Positions 19,919 to 29,829 of a DNA stretch of 34,636 nt are shown piece after piece. The position numbers and the translations under genes are program-made. Position 1 is the stretch's first letter; each line of letters starts with the position of its first letter. The notes under the pieces are model-generated. The model did no database searches, had not been told where the DNA came from, and worked only from the letters and a program-made list of their open reading frames with translations. This DNA comes from Purshia tridentata (taxonomy: Eukaryota > Streptophyta > Magnoliopsida > Rosales > Rosaceae): positions 1 to 34,636 of the forward strand of contig QANT01005287.1 in NCBI GenBank assembly GCA_003254885.1. The letters are read 5' to 3'.

Positions 19919-20575
19919 GTGTTTTAAAATTTTATGTAAACTGGTGTGGATTTTGAACCTAATCCTATACTAAATTATGCATTAGAATAAAGCAGTCTCC
20001 ACATACAAACTTGTGAATATATAGTATAATTAGCACCTTACAAATTTCTAGTTCAATATATAATTGCATAGTGCTGCTGGTGCAGGAAATTTTTGGGTTG
20101 CAACATCACATATTATCATTGAAGTTATAAGGTTTGCAGCTCTTTCCTTGGCATGAGCAATAACACAGCTTGGGTGGGTTGCAAGACTTATTGTTGTGCT
20201 GCTTTTTGCCTTTGTTAATCTCTATACATTCTCATGAAACTATGGTACTATATATGTAGCCTTAAACTTAGTATTTAGTAGTTTGTAAGGTACTAATTGT
20301 GAAAATATTATACTTTTTTTTTATCAATTGAAACTATTGTAATTTAGTATCAATTTAATGATATGTCTTAATTTCAATTGTTTCTTATAATTGACATACT
20401 TGATAGCACATAATTTACATTCTAAATGCAATACAGAAAAATTTCCTAGGGAAAATTTAAAATACAAAAAAATAATTTGGGATATTAAATAAAGAAATTT
20501 GATCAATTTATTCTATCAGAGAGCTTTTTTTGTTATTCTTTCTTGTTATACTTTTGTACAATTACTAATATGAAC

Positions 20576-20728
20576 AATCATTCTATAGAGAGGACATCAT
20601 GGTGCCGACACAATGTCAACACGAAACGACTGCAATACATGTCGGCACCATGAAGGCTTCATGCTAGCACTCTGTTGGCATCCACAAATTTTGAAATTCG
20701 CGGGTGTCCTCTTTAGAAAAAATCCCTT
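20576..20728. mobile_element. foldback MITE in the MULE centre
   Basis: TTCTATAGAGAGGACATCAT at the left and GGGTGTCCTCTTTAGAAAAA at the right are inverted ends. The stem contains GGTGCCGACA-type motifs. The ends resemble those of the foldback units in the 6-kb MULE (TCTCTAGAGAGGATG), so I place them in one superfamily. Confidence 0.6.
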
Positions 20729-21097
20729 AATATGAATCACATGATAACTTCTAGTGTAAGAATCAACATCTATCACCTTGCTTGTGTGGCTCACAATAGC
20801 CTTTATAGATCCTAAAAAAGAGCAGTTATAGCAGACAATCCAATGAAACAGTAAGCAAGATCGAGAAAATATAAAAAGGTTCAAAAACCAACCTTAAAGG
20901 AAGTTTTCCCTTGAAAAATAAAGTAGCTTTCACATTTTTCATGCCCAAATATACTGAAACTCTAGGCATGCTTTTTGTGATTTGCTGAAATTGCTTGTAG
21001 TTCATTGTTATGGTTAGTTTGGATTTTTGGGTTTTTGGTTTTTTGGCAATTGCATTTCGCATACAATTCATAATTCCAGGGCAATACATACTAAATA

Positions 21098-21232
21098 TCT
21101 TCTAGTGTCGACATGGTGTCGACACGGTGCCGACAAGGTGCCGACAAGGTGCCGACACACGAAATCGAGATGTGCTACAGCCAGTTCATGATGTGTCGAC
21201 ACCGTGTCGGCACCATATCCGCATTCTCATTC
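21098..21232. repeat. phased 11-bp GACA monomers in a foldback unit
   Basis: Five consecutive 11-bp units run from 21105: GTCGACATGGT, GTCGACACGGT, GCCGACAAGGT, GCCGACAAGGT, GCCGACACACG. An inverted GTCGACACCGTGTCGGCACC lies about 40 bp further on. The exact 11-bp spacing is visible directly. Confidence 0.85.
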
Positions 21233-22397
21233 ATGCTTATTTATTTTCATTCACATTAGATCCTTGTCCATATATACATATATATATACAGAGATATTAG
21301 TTCAAATAGCAAATGAACACACACAAAATAGGGAGGATAATAGTTTTATTAATTTGGTTTACCATACTTATGATAGATTTGTTGGTAATGAGAGCTAAGA
21401 CAAAGTTATTTGCTTGACTTGTTTATGGAAGACTTTTGATATGTTATACAAATAGTTAAATTTTGGTTGCCATCTTTACTAATCTAAAAAAATTATTCGT
21501 GATCTATTTTGCAATTTCTTTGAAGTCGTCTTTCAAGAACCTCTGCAGAAGCAATTTCAAGTATCATTTTTTTTTTTTTGCTTTCTCTTTCAGCTAGCCT
21601 AATTGCTTTTCTACCATTTAGCTAGATCTACATCATGGCTTTTCTAGCATGGAGCATTCTTGGTATTCCTCATTGAAAAGTTTTTCAAATATATTTGTTG
21701 ATTATTTTTCAATTTATGCAATTCAACAGTGACTATATGCATTAAGATATTGGTCTTTTTTCCTATTCTCATTATTGAACTAGTTGATTATACTTCCATG
21801 ATTGAGTGGGAGAGTTGAGGTTGCAAGTTCAGAGCCTGATGGCTAGTACAATTCAAATGGACAGTGGATGTTTCTTGAGGAGAGAGGTTTGGCAAGGCAA
21901 ATGTTTTCAAGAATATTCAAGTTGTTAATAGCTCCAATAATCTCAAGACCCTCAAAAGTTGGACAACTTCACTTAGCAATCAAACTGCTATAATGTTCAA
22001 CTGGTAATAATGGGAATGGGTCAGGGCATACTATGAAGATTGGGCAAATTTATTGAGCATGCAATAACAAAAATCATTTTGCCCCATCTTTACTTTCCCA
22101 TGTATCATTAAATCTAGTGCAGTATAAAGCAGCAGGACAATAAGTCCTGCAACCCACCCAAGATGTGTTATTGCCTATATGCCAAGGAAATAGCTTCGTG
22201 ATAATATGTGATGTTGCAACCCAAAAATTTCTTGCACTAATAGCACCATGTAATTATATATTGAACTAGAAATCTATAAGGTGCTAATTATATCATTTAT
22301 TCACAAGTTTGTATGTGAAGACTGTTTTATTCTAATGCATAATTTATTATAGGATTAGGTCCAAAATCCACACCAGTTTACATAACATATTTAAACA

Positions 22398-22500
22398 CAT
22401 TTGACAGGGCATCGACATGGTGCCGACACATGAAATTCCAACTAGCTATAGCAAATGACGACATCGTGCGTCGACATGGTGTCGATGCCCTGTCGAATGG
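22398..22500. repeat. foldback block in the right MULE arm
   Basis: TTTGACAGGGCATCGACATG at the left answers GTGTCGATGCCCTGTCGAAT at the right. It is the inverted partner of the block at 19808-19918. Confidence 0.75.
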
Positions 22501-22816
22501 GTGTAAACTATTGGGTCCCTCCTCCCGGAGAGGCCAGCGCATGAGCGATGCAGAGCCCACGGATCCCACCGGCCACCACCACGCAATCAACGACACCAGA
22601 TTTCCTACCTTCTACGCTGAACTCCAGTAGAGGAATACTAGAAGGCTCTTTAGCAGTAAAGCAGCATCACTATTTGAGGGAGTGGTAAGTGGGTTTGGTT
22701 GGTTTGGGGCCCACCAAAATGGAGGGAGGTTGGTGATTGTGAGGGTTTGGGAAGAGAAGAGATTGAATGGCCATGAATTTAGAAAGATCTATGAGTCTGG
22801 TAGAACTCATGGCCAT
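22492..22816 (-). pseudogene. protoporphyrinogen oxidase fragment, right MULE arm
   Basis: This is the inverted counterpart of the left-arm fragment. From the ATG equivalent at 22816 it reads MAMSSTRLIDLSKFMAIQSL, then after a frame change FSVEGRKSGVVDCVVVAGGI and RGLCIAHALAS. It then goes to REEGPNSLHPFD, which agrees with PPOX EEGPNSFQPSD better than the left copy does. The same ~30-residue deletion is present, so the deletion happened before the arms were duplicated, or was copied between them. Indels and a stop rule out function. The two arms have diverged by many substitutions. Confidence 0.75.
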
Positions 22817-23522
22817 TGGCAGAGGAGAATGAGAGAAAGAGAAGGCAATCTATTTTCTGATAACAGAGAGATCGTGAAAGAGAAGGCACAATGGGCATTT
22901 TGGTCTTTTTATCAGGGGTAATTTTGTCTGATTTAGGGACAAAAAGCTATAAAAGATTGAAAAGAGAGAGAAGGGTTAGAAAATTGTTTTTAGTATTAAA
23001 AGGGTATATTTAATAAAATTACCCTATTGGGTTTGACTGATTTTTTTGTGTAGGGGTGGGATTTAGGTTTGGGTGGGTGGCTGGGGGATTGTTGTTGGGT
23101 TAGGGGATTTCTGCTTAGTACTGAAATTTGGGTTTGTGTTTGGATTTGCTAGGTTTATTTTTTCGTCATTTTTTTATTTTTATCTTTATTTTTTTATTTG
23201 AGATTTCAAAAGAAATGAATAGTTGATTTATTTCATTAGGGAAAATTTTCAGATTTTGGAGGCGAAGGTGAGTCTCTTTGTAACTTCTCTCCCTCTCTCA
23301 GTTTTCTTCTTAAATTTTTTTTTTCTTTTTGCAGGTCCCTTGATCGATTTCTGGTTTGGTAAGCTTTTTTTATTTTCTTTTCTAGTTTATTTGTTAATTT
23401 TCTTTTTTGATTTAGTACAGTTGTTTTTTTATTTTTTTTCTGATTTTAATATGGTGCATAGAAACTGCCTAACTTTTTTTTTGAGGTATTTTCTGTTTGT
23501 TTTAGGATAAAATTTCAAGGAA

Positions 23523-23612
23523 ATGGCAGCAGAGCAGGGACGAGTTTTCAGTTGCCACACCATTGATGCATGGAATGAGCAGCTCCAGAAGGGCAACCAC
23601 TCCAACAAACTG
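23523..23612 (+). CDS. thioredoxin h, first coding exon only
   Basis: The 30 codons from the ATG at 23523 (MAAEQGRVFSCHTIDAWNEQ, then LQKGNHSNKL) match the N-terminus of plant h-type thioredoxins, cytosolic protein disulfide reductases. The exon ends in phase 0 at AAACTG|GTATTTTG, which is where intron 1 lies in plant TRX h genes, just before the core strand and the WCGPC active site. No exon with that active site is found up to the end of the window. Intron 1 is interrupted by the 6-kb MULE at 23823. Either the intron has grown beyond 11 kb and the rest lies outside the window, or this is an orphan exon. Reading on without splicing adds a meaningless tail. Confidence 0.85.
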
Positions 23613-23822
23613 GTATTTTGTTTTATTAAAAACTCTAGACTAAAATTCTTGTATGCTTTTGGGTGTGGATTTGATTTGCTATTTGTGGTTTTGGGCTTTG
23701 TTTTTAATGAATCAATATAATGGGTTTCGTTTTGTTTGTGCTTATCTGATTTAATTTCCTTCTAGATTCATGTTTAGAGGGTTCTATGGGTTTTGTAAAA
23801 AGATTTGGTATGATTTATACTA

Positions 23823-24345
23823 GGGAAATTGCCTCAAATAACCCAAATAAATACCAAAATGACTTTTTTAGACTCTTCAAAAATTTTAGGACTTTTCTAG
23901 CTTTTTGTCCCAAATCTGGACAAATATGCCCCACCCCACCCACTAACGTCCATCTGTTGCACCTCTGTTAATCTACTCCATTTCATCAGTATGCCCTCAT
24001 CATTCTAGTTAATTTCCAAATCCAACCCCGTTAGTTTCTCTAACTTCAGTAACCTCCCATTATTCCAGTTAACTTCTAAACCCAAACTGTAGCTTGTTCG
24101 ACCTTGCCAACACAGTGTACGAACCAGAGGCGAGACAAAGAGACACCAACGACGAGGAAGACCGACATGGACATCAAAGCCGAGCGTCTGTGACGTTCGC
24201 CGTATCCCATGCGCCAGAGCTCCATCGCCAGCTGAAGGCCTCCATACACACAAGTGGGTCATTGCTCTTCTTTTTGCGGGAAGGTCAGATTTTGGAACTT
24301 TGTTGTTGCTGCTGTTGTTGCATTTGAGTTTGGGTTTTGGGTTGG
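23823..24345. repeat. left terminal inverted repeat of the 6-kb MULE
   Basis: Inverse copy of 29310-29820. Both arms contain ACAGTGTACGAACCAGAGGC and a (GTT)n-like run, then diverge just after GAGTTTGGGTTTTGGGTTGG. A frame of about 75-115 codons (VYEPEARQR...) is partly kept in both arms, but I do not recognise it. It could be another captured exon. Confidence 0.85.
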
Positions 24346-25146
24346 AGTTGGAAGGGAGGTTTTGGCACGAATGGGAGCCTTTGGCGCCGATGCAAGTTGG
24401 GTCCTCTTTCAATTTTGGGAGGAACAGTAACTGACAGCGATAACGGGGGCAGTTCAAAACATTGAACGAGGTGGACGGACGTTGCCCTTGTTTGCCCTCC
24501 GTTCTGTTACTATTCGTGGTTGTCTTTTGTCCCAACACCTAGCAAACAGAGGCTGCACATCGCAGGCAGATATGGACACGACATAAGTGAGGACAACGGG
24601 TGGCCATCATAAGGACAACATGTAGCCAATGGTTCGATAACCCACGACCAGTCCCAAGTGCACAAGGATTCAATCGTACTGACTTTAGTCACTCCAATTC
24701 AACGGGGGACCTAAACAGCAACTTCCTCAGGCCAAAGTGAAGAAGTTGTTTTAACACTTCAATTTATAAGGGTCGCGTCAATAGATTGAATTTCAGAGAT
24801 TTTTGTCCAAATTTATATTTTCTGCAGTTCTCCAACTATAATCGAATTGGTTTATTGAAAGTGTGTTAAAAGTTTGGATTGGTTGGTTGGGGGAATATTT
24901 CAACCCAAGTGCAAATTAATTAAAACATTTCCAATTTTTAATTTTGGAACCCCAAAAATTGCATCGACATTCCAATTCAATTCATTGGGTAGCCTATTTA
25001 GATAAGAGTATGCAGAATTTTCATATTTGCTCTTGTATCAATTTGACTGAATATTTAGTCTGCATACTAAATATCCATATTACTTCTACTTACTATTTGT
25101 TCGAAGCCTCTCCCTCCTTCACCTCCTTATACCCAAAAGCAATCAT

Positions 25147-25368
25147 TCTCTAGAGAGGATGACCACATTTTTTAAAGTTTGTGGATGCGGACAGAGGGTG
25201 AACAATAGGTGGACAATGTATGGATACAAAATTGCAAAGATATCAGAACTTGTTGCAAATATACTGTGTGAATACATTGTCTGCACTTTGTCCACACATT
25301 GTCCACCCTCTGTCCGCGTCCGCAAACTTTAAAAATTACAGTTATCCTCACCTAAGAAAATCCCTACC
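25147..25368. mobile_element. foldback MITE 1 (GTGGACAAT type)
   Basis: The left end is TCTCTAGAGAGGATGACCAC, the right end CAGTTATCCTCACCTAAGAA. The inner arms are TTTAAAGTTTGTGGATGCGG and its inverse. The stem is made of 11-bp monomers (GTGAACAATAG, GTGGACAATGT) and their inverse copies. Confidence 0.8.
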
Positions 25369-25483
25369 CAAAAGAAGATAAACATTCAATAAATATATAA
25401 ACATTTGTTATTGGGGTCATAATCGTGATGGGGACGACTACAATTATGAGTAATTTGGTCAGACAAATTAATATATGCTATCA

Positions 25484-26110
25484 TAGGGGTCGGCAATCGG
25501 CCGGAGTAGCCCAGTTCAGCCCAACTCTAATTTTTCAGACTCGGTCATCCATTTACAGGAGCCCAATAGGATTTTGGGGCCGGCCTAGGCCAGACTTCGG
25601 GGCTAAATACACAACTCCATGTATTCCTCAAGCTTGAGGCTTACAGGCTTTTGGCCCGGGTTGAGTTAAGGCCAAAACGGGATTTTGGGCCTGTTTGGCT
25701 TCCTTTTTGGTATTCATTACTTGAACATCAAACACAACTGAAAAAAAAAATGTAAATATTTAATTTATCCCAAACTTAACAACTTCATACATATTGGGCC
25801 ACATCAATTTGGAGTTTATACTTTATACACACAAAATAATAGTTTTATTATATAGTGTTTACGGAAGGGCCTAAACCCCTAACAATTGGAAGATTAGGGT
25901 TTGGAAAATTGGGCAATTGGGGTGTGGGGGATTGAGGTTTGGGCAATTGGGGTACTGACTAATTTAGGTGTAGTTGGGGTTTTAATGGATGCGATGGGGG
26001 TTTCAACGTTCAATTGAGTAATTGACTAATTGAAGAGTAATTGGGTGTCAAATTTTCAATTGGGTAATTGATTATTTGATTAGCAGATTACATAATACGT
26101 ATAAATTATA
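25484..26110. mobile_element. hAT-like element end, one side only
   Basis: The segment begins TAGGGGTCGGCAATCGGCC, the form of many plant hAT MITE ends, followed by GGCC-rich subterminal sequence. About 630 bp match 32816-33484 in inverse orientation at perhaps 80% identity by eye. No second end and no 8-bp target duplication were found here, so it is a truncated copy. Confidence 0.6.
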
Positions 26111-26137
26111 ACTTATGAAGTTGATAACTTATCAGCC

Positions 26138-26307
26138 CTTCTTTGGGGAGGATGCCCGCAAATTTTAAAGTGTGTGGAAGCGGACAAAAAGTAGACAATA
26201 GGTGGACAATATATGGATACTACAACAATTGTTGCAAAACATCATGTGTCCACACACTTTCCGCGTCGCCCAAAAAAATGTAGTCATCGTCAGGTAAGAA
26301 AAACCCC
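26138..26307. mobile_element. foldback MITE 2 (GTGGACAAT type)
   Basis: Inverted ends TTTGGGGAGGATGCCCGCAA and TAGTCATCGTCAGGTAAGAA. The stem monomers include GTAGACAATAG and GTGGACAATAT. Confidence 0.7.
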
Positions 26308-26345
26308 ATATATTATAATTTATATGTATGCAAATTCATAATCAG

Positions 26346-26571
26346 TCATTCTCTACAGAGAAGGCCAGCAAATTTTAAAGTTTGCGGACGCGGACAATGT
26401 GTGGACAATAAGCGGACAATATGTAGATATAAAATTACAAAACTTGCTTTAACAAATCATAATTGCAAACACATATGTATCCACCCATTGTCCACCTATT
26501 GTCCACCTGTGGTCAGCATCCGTGAACTTAAAAAGTGCAGTCAACCTCACCTGAGAAATTCTAATTTATAA
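26346..26571. mobile_element. foldback MITE 3 (GTGGACAAT type)
   Basis: Inverted ends TCTCTACAGAGAAGGCC and CAACCTCACCTGAGAAATTC. The left stem has GCGGACAATGT, GTGGACAATAA and GCGGACAATAT in perfect 11-bp register; the right stem carries inverse units TTGTCCACCTA. Confidence 0.8.
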
Positions 26572-26590
26572 TTATAAAACTACAAGTTAT

Positions 26591-26775
26591 AGGGATTTTC
26601 TCAAGTGCGAACGTTCGCAAATTTTCAAGGTGGATGAAGGCAGGACAATGTGTTGACACATGATTGCAAAAAATTCTGATGTTTTGAAATATTGTATGCA
26701 TACATTGTCCGCCTGTTGCTCGCCTATTGTCCGCGTCCAAAAACTTTAATATTTGCGGCCATCATCTCTAGAGGA
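26591..26775. mobile_element. foldback MITE 4 (GTGGACAAT type)
   Basis: The left end is AGGGATTTTCTCAAGTGCGA, the right end GGCCATCATCTCTAGAG. It is shorter, with fewer monomers. The inner arms TTCGCAAATTTTCAAG and CTTTAATATTTGCGG are inverse. Confidence 0.7.
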
Positions 26776-26800
26776 CTGATCAGTTGTATATAATTTTGAG

Positions 26801-27000
26801 TAGGGATTTTCTCAGGTGAGGATGACTGCACTTTTTAAAGTTTGCAAACGCGGACAGTGGGTGGACAAAGTGTGGACAAAGTGCAGACAATGTGTTGACA
26901 CAATATATTTACAAGCTCTAATGTTTTACAATTTTGTATCCACACTTTGTCCACCTATTGTCCACCCTTTGTCCGCATCCTAAACTTTAAAAAGGACTGA
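26801..27000. mobile_element. foldback MITE 5 (GTGGACAAT type)
   Basis: The left end is TAGGGATTTTCTCAGGTGAG. The left stem monomers are GCGGACAGTGG, GTGGACAAAGT, GTGGACAAAGT, GCAGACAATGT and GTTGACACAAT, five in 11-bp register; the right stem has inverse copies. The right end lacks the outermost GGTGAG part. Confidence 0.8.
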
Positions 27001-27444
27001 TTATATATAACCATATATTTTCTTATAATATTTAGTTATATCATTGTATAAGTTGGTATAGGAATTAAAATTGTAGCCTGACTTGACGGTTTAGTGACTT
27101 ACATTGTATCTGAAAATTAGTGAATTACTGAACTGCTAATACACCCTATAATCACAAAATCACCACTGCACTGGGTCAGGCTACATGATGGCCTCGCGTA
27201 CATACATGTCCGCAGCTAATCGGACTCAAAACCAACATATCTTGTCTTATATGCAGCAGTCAACAGAGTGTCCCGCAGATAGCAAATCAATAAACTTCAA
27301 GGCAAACACTTCACAGTCACCCCTATATATAAGACCAAAAGGGAACTATTAGAGGGATATTCAAAACTGGAAACCATGAGAATGTATCAAAACATGTTAT
27401 GCACATCAGCAAAATGATACACAAAAGAAACAAAAAATGCTCAC

Positions 27445-28700
27445 CCATTCGTTTGTTGTGGCACACCGGGCATACGTTCAATTGGCCACGTCCAAATCTT
27501 CCTGCACATTTAAAAATACTAATTTAAATAAAAGATATGCCTAGTCTCGAAATTCTAAACTTTGAAATTGATTTCTGTGTTTGTATTAATTCAATAAACT
27601 AAATGAATTAATTTGAACAAGTTTTTCAACGCTTCATTGACCACAGGACCGTAAACCCTAATTTTAATTCAAATATTGAATGAATGAGAAAAGTGTGTGA
27701 TAGCTCACCTCATCAAATACCAACAACCTCTTCGTCAGGTCCTTCATAGTCAAGCCTCCAGAGTTCCGCCACCGCAATATGCGGGAGACCGCATCCAGTT
27801 CAACCTTTACCACAGCAGCCACGGACGAGAAGTTGGAAAAACTTTCGTACGCCTAAACCTAGGAGTTAAAACAACAATGGGTGAAAGCATTTTTTGAATT
27901 GTTACAATCCAACATGGTCACACAACGCAGCAAAAAGAAATTAAAAAACCGCTACCTGGAGGGCAAACGGGAAGCTCGTGAGTTCATACTCTGATGACGA
28001 TTTCCCTTCCTTCACAGTCTTTTCAAACCATGTTTGGAGATTCAGATCACGAAATGAATCCATCGTCTCAGCGTATGACACGGTGCCCCAAGGAAAATTA
28101 TAAAACTCCTCCAGGTTCTCTGCAACCTTTAGGAACCAGAGCTCAATCTTGTTGCTCTTTTGTCTTCCCAAGAGGACAAAATATAAAAAATATAGGAGGC
28201 CCAGCCGAAATCTGTCCTCGCTGTCCTCACAAATATTAAATTTCAGCTCCAATTCATTATGGATGATGCTCTTTTTTTGGAAAAAATACCTCAACTTGAG
28301 CCGGGAAGAGTTGTCCATCGCTTCCACTCCATCGTACTAGTTGAACTATATTTCTGGTTCCCCACCAAAATGCAGCCCGGTTATAAGGGCAAACTCCCTC
28401 TTCCCGAACCTCAGAAGTTGCTGCTTCAACAGCATAAACACTATGTCGCCACCCCTGTCATCTTCATAGTGTGCCCACCGAAGCAGCAGCCGGTGCACAA
28501 GTGGTGCACTGAATCTTAGCCGGTCCTCGGCATCAAGGAAGTTCCTAAAAGGGCTGCCCCGGAATCTGGCCATTTCATCGTCTGTGAACCTGGCCCTTAA
28601 GGTTCTCAAGCTCTCGGTGAGTAGAGACCGGCAATTAAACCGAGCCGAGTGTGGAGGGCACTTGCACTTGAGCTTGTACTTCAAACCACATGACATATTC
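27445..28700 (-). pseudogene. DUF1985-type (MULE/Ulp1-associated) protein gene, degenerate
   Basis: The minus-strand exon starting at 28700 (acceptor ATTCAG|GAATATG) encodes ARFTDDEMARFRGSPFRNFL, then LVHRLLLRW and LLRFGKREFALITGLHFGGE. These are the signature of the plant domain DUF1985, often found with Ulp1-like proteases in transposons. Two in-frame TAG stops follow (near 28346 and 28337). The same frame then resumes with RLKLRYFF, RFRLGLLYFLYFVLLGR and FYNFPWGTVSYAETMDSF, again typical. A 103-bp phase-0 intron (27955-27853) leads to AYESFSNFSSV...RILRWRNSGG ending FDE|GTGAGC at 27709, and a 57-bp exon-like piece follows at 27501-27445. No Ulp1 catalytic domain is seen. The stops make it non-functional as written. 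The domain's role is unknown. Confidence 0.75.
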
Positions 28701-28719
28701 CTGAATATATGTGGACAAA

Positions 28720-28825
28720 CATTAATTTGCAGACATGGTGTAGACAATGCGTGGACAATGGGTGGACAATGTGTTGATAGGGAGTGGACAATGTGTACAC
28801 AGAGAGGGGACAATATGTGAACACA
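28720..28825. repeat. unpaired run of 11-bp GACA monomers
   Basis: GTAGACAATGC, GTGGACAATGG, GTGGACAATGT and further degenerate units in 11-bp steps lie just upstream (on the minus strand) of the DUF1985 exon. No inverse arm is found beside them, so this is either half of a foldback unit or a free array. It produces the Cys/His/Pro-rich start of the minus-strand frame beginning at 28834, which I do not regard as coding. Confidence 0.75.
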
Positions 28826-29309
28826 GAATTCCATAGCTTGCTAGCACATTAATAGTCAGGCATAAGTGCATCTCATGCCCTCAAATGTGATCATGTCGAT
28901 GACTGTGAGACAACTAGGATAGTCCAGAAAGCCAATAACAGAACTACATAAACTACAACTTCAAGAGAGATGACAGCATTGGATTATTTGGAAATTTCCT
29001 CACAACACAATTGTTTTAGCGTTCTTCATCTTTCAAATCCTGTACTATATCCTAAAAGATAAACTGGATTCTACATTAACCGTAATTATACATTTGTCCG
29101 GTTCTCATTCTCATATGCTATTTTGATCTAGGTCGAAGCTATTTTCAAATCATCCCCAAATATAAAAACCCAACAATGATCACCACCAAAAGATAAGACC
29201 CTTTACCCTTCTGCATTTTGCATTAATCCCTGTTTTTCTTGCTATCGGTGCTTTCAGCTCACCATGAGAGTCCCAGTGAATTCTCCCCAAAACATCCACT
29301 TTCCCAACC

Positions 29310-29820
29310 CAAAACCCAAACTCAAATGCAACAACAACAACAACAAAGTTCAAAAATCTGACCTTCCTGCCAAAAATCAGCAATGACCCACTTTTGGGTA
29401 TGGCGGCCTTCAGCTGGTGATGGAGGTCTAGCGCACGGGATACGGCGAATGTCACAGACGCTCGGCTCTGATGTCCACATCGGTCTTCCTCGTCGCTGGT
29501 GTTTCTCTGTCTTGCCTCTGGTTCGTACACTGTGTTGGCAAGGTAAATAAGCTACAGTTTGGGTTTGGAAGTTAATTGGAATGGTGGGAGGTTGCTGAAG
29601 GTTAGAGGAGCTAATGGGGTTGGGTTTGGAAGTTAATTGGAATGGTGAAGGCATACTGACAGAATGAAGTAGATTAACAGAGGTGAAGATGGACGTTAGT
29701 GGGTGGGGTAGGGGCATATTTGTCCACATTTGGGACAAAAAGCTAGAAAAGTCCTAAAATTTTTGAAGAGTATAAAAAAGTCATTTTGATATTTATTTGG
29801 GTTATTTGAGGCAATTTCCC
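29310..29820. repeat. right terminal inverted repeat of the 6-kb MULE
   Basis: Inverse copy of 23823-24345, with small indels such as an extra GAAGTTAATTGGAATGG-like duplication near 29567-29645. The outer end is GCAATTTCCC, followed at once by the 9-bp target repeat. Confidence 0.85.
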
Positions 29821-29829
29821 TTTATACTA

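Larger units (their letters stand above)
19283..23024. mobile_element. 3.74-kb Pack-MULE with ~900-bp terminal inverted repeats
   Basis: An exact 9-bp duplication, TATTGGGTT, flanks the element (19274-19282 and 23025-23033). Its ends are GGGTAATTCTATTAAATATA and the inverted counterpart. The left arm (19283-20203) and right arm (22128-23024) stay alignable by eye for about 900 bp. Each arm includes a protoporphyrinogen oxidase fragment and a foldback block. The 1.9-kb centre (20204-22127) is AT-rich, holds two more foldback units (20576-20728 and 21098-21232) and has no transposase frame, so the element is non-autonomous. It sits in the presumed leader intron of the thioredoxin h gene. Confidence 0.9.
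19085..23522 (+). other. probable 5' leader of the thioredoxin h gene, with introns and a MULE insertion
   Basis: A CT-rich stretch (19085-19180) ends at a good donor, TTTTG|GTGAGTGG. Downstream, short segments are flanked by splice signals: GGCGAAG|GTGAGT near 23267, TTTTTGCAG|GTCCC near 23335, TGGTTTG|GTAAGC near 23359, and TTGTTTTAG|GATAAAA just before the start codon. This fits a 5' UTR broken by introns. The first presumed intron contains the MULE at 19283-23024. The splice model is inferred, with no transcript data. Confidence 0.45.
23823..29820. mobile_element. 6.0-kb MULE with ~510-bp terminal inverted repeats and a DUF1985-type gene
   Basis: An exact 9-bp duplication, TTTATACTA, lies at 23814-23822 and 29821-29829. 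The ends are GGGAAATTGCCTCAAATAAC and its inverse. The left arm (23823-24345) and right arm (29310-29820) match well. The inside holds, in order, unassigned sequence (24346-25146), a foldback unit, an hAT-like end (25484-26110), four more foldback units, and a degenerate DUF1985 gene on the minus strand. Sequence at 27001-27440 and 28835-29309 is unassigned. No MULE transposase was seen. DUF1985 and Ulp1-protease genes are known cargo of some plant MULE groups. Confidence 0.9.

Noticed and set aside
28346..28834. DUF1985 protein starting at 28834 with a Cys/His/Pro-rich N-terminus
   Set aside because: That N-terminus is a translation of the 11-bp repeat run. A splice acceptor at 28701 gives a better exon start.
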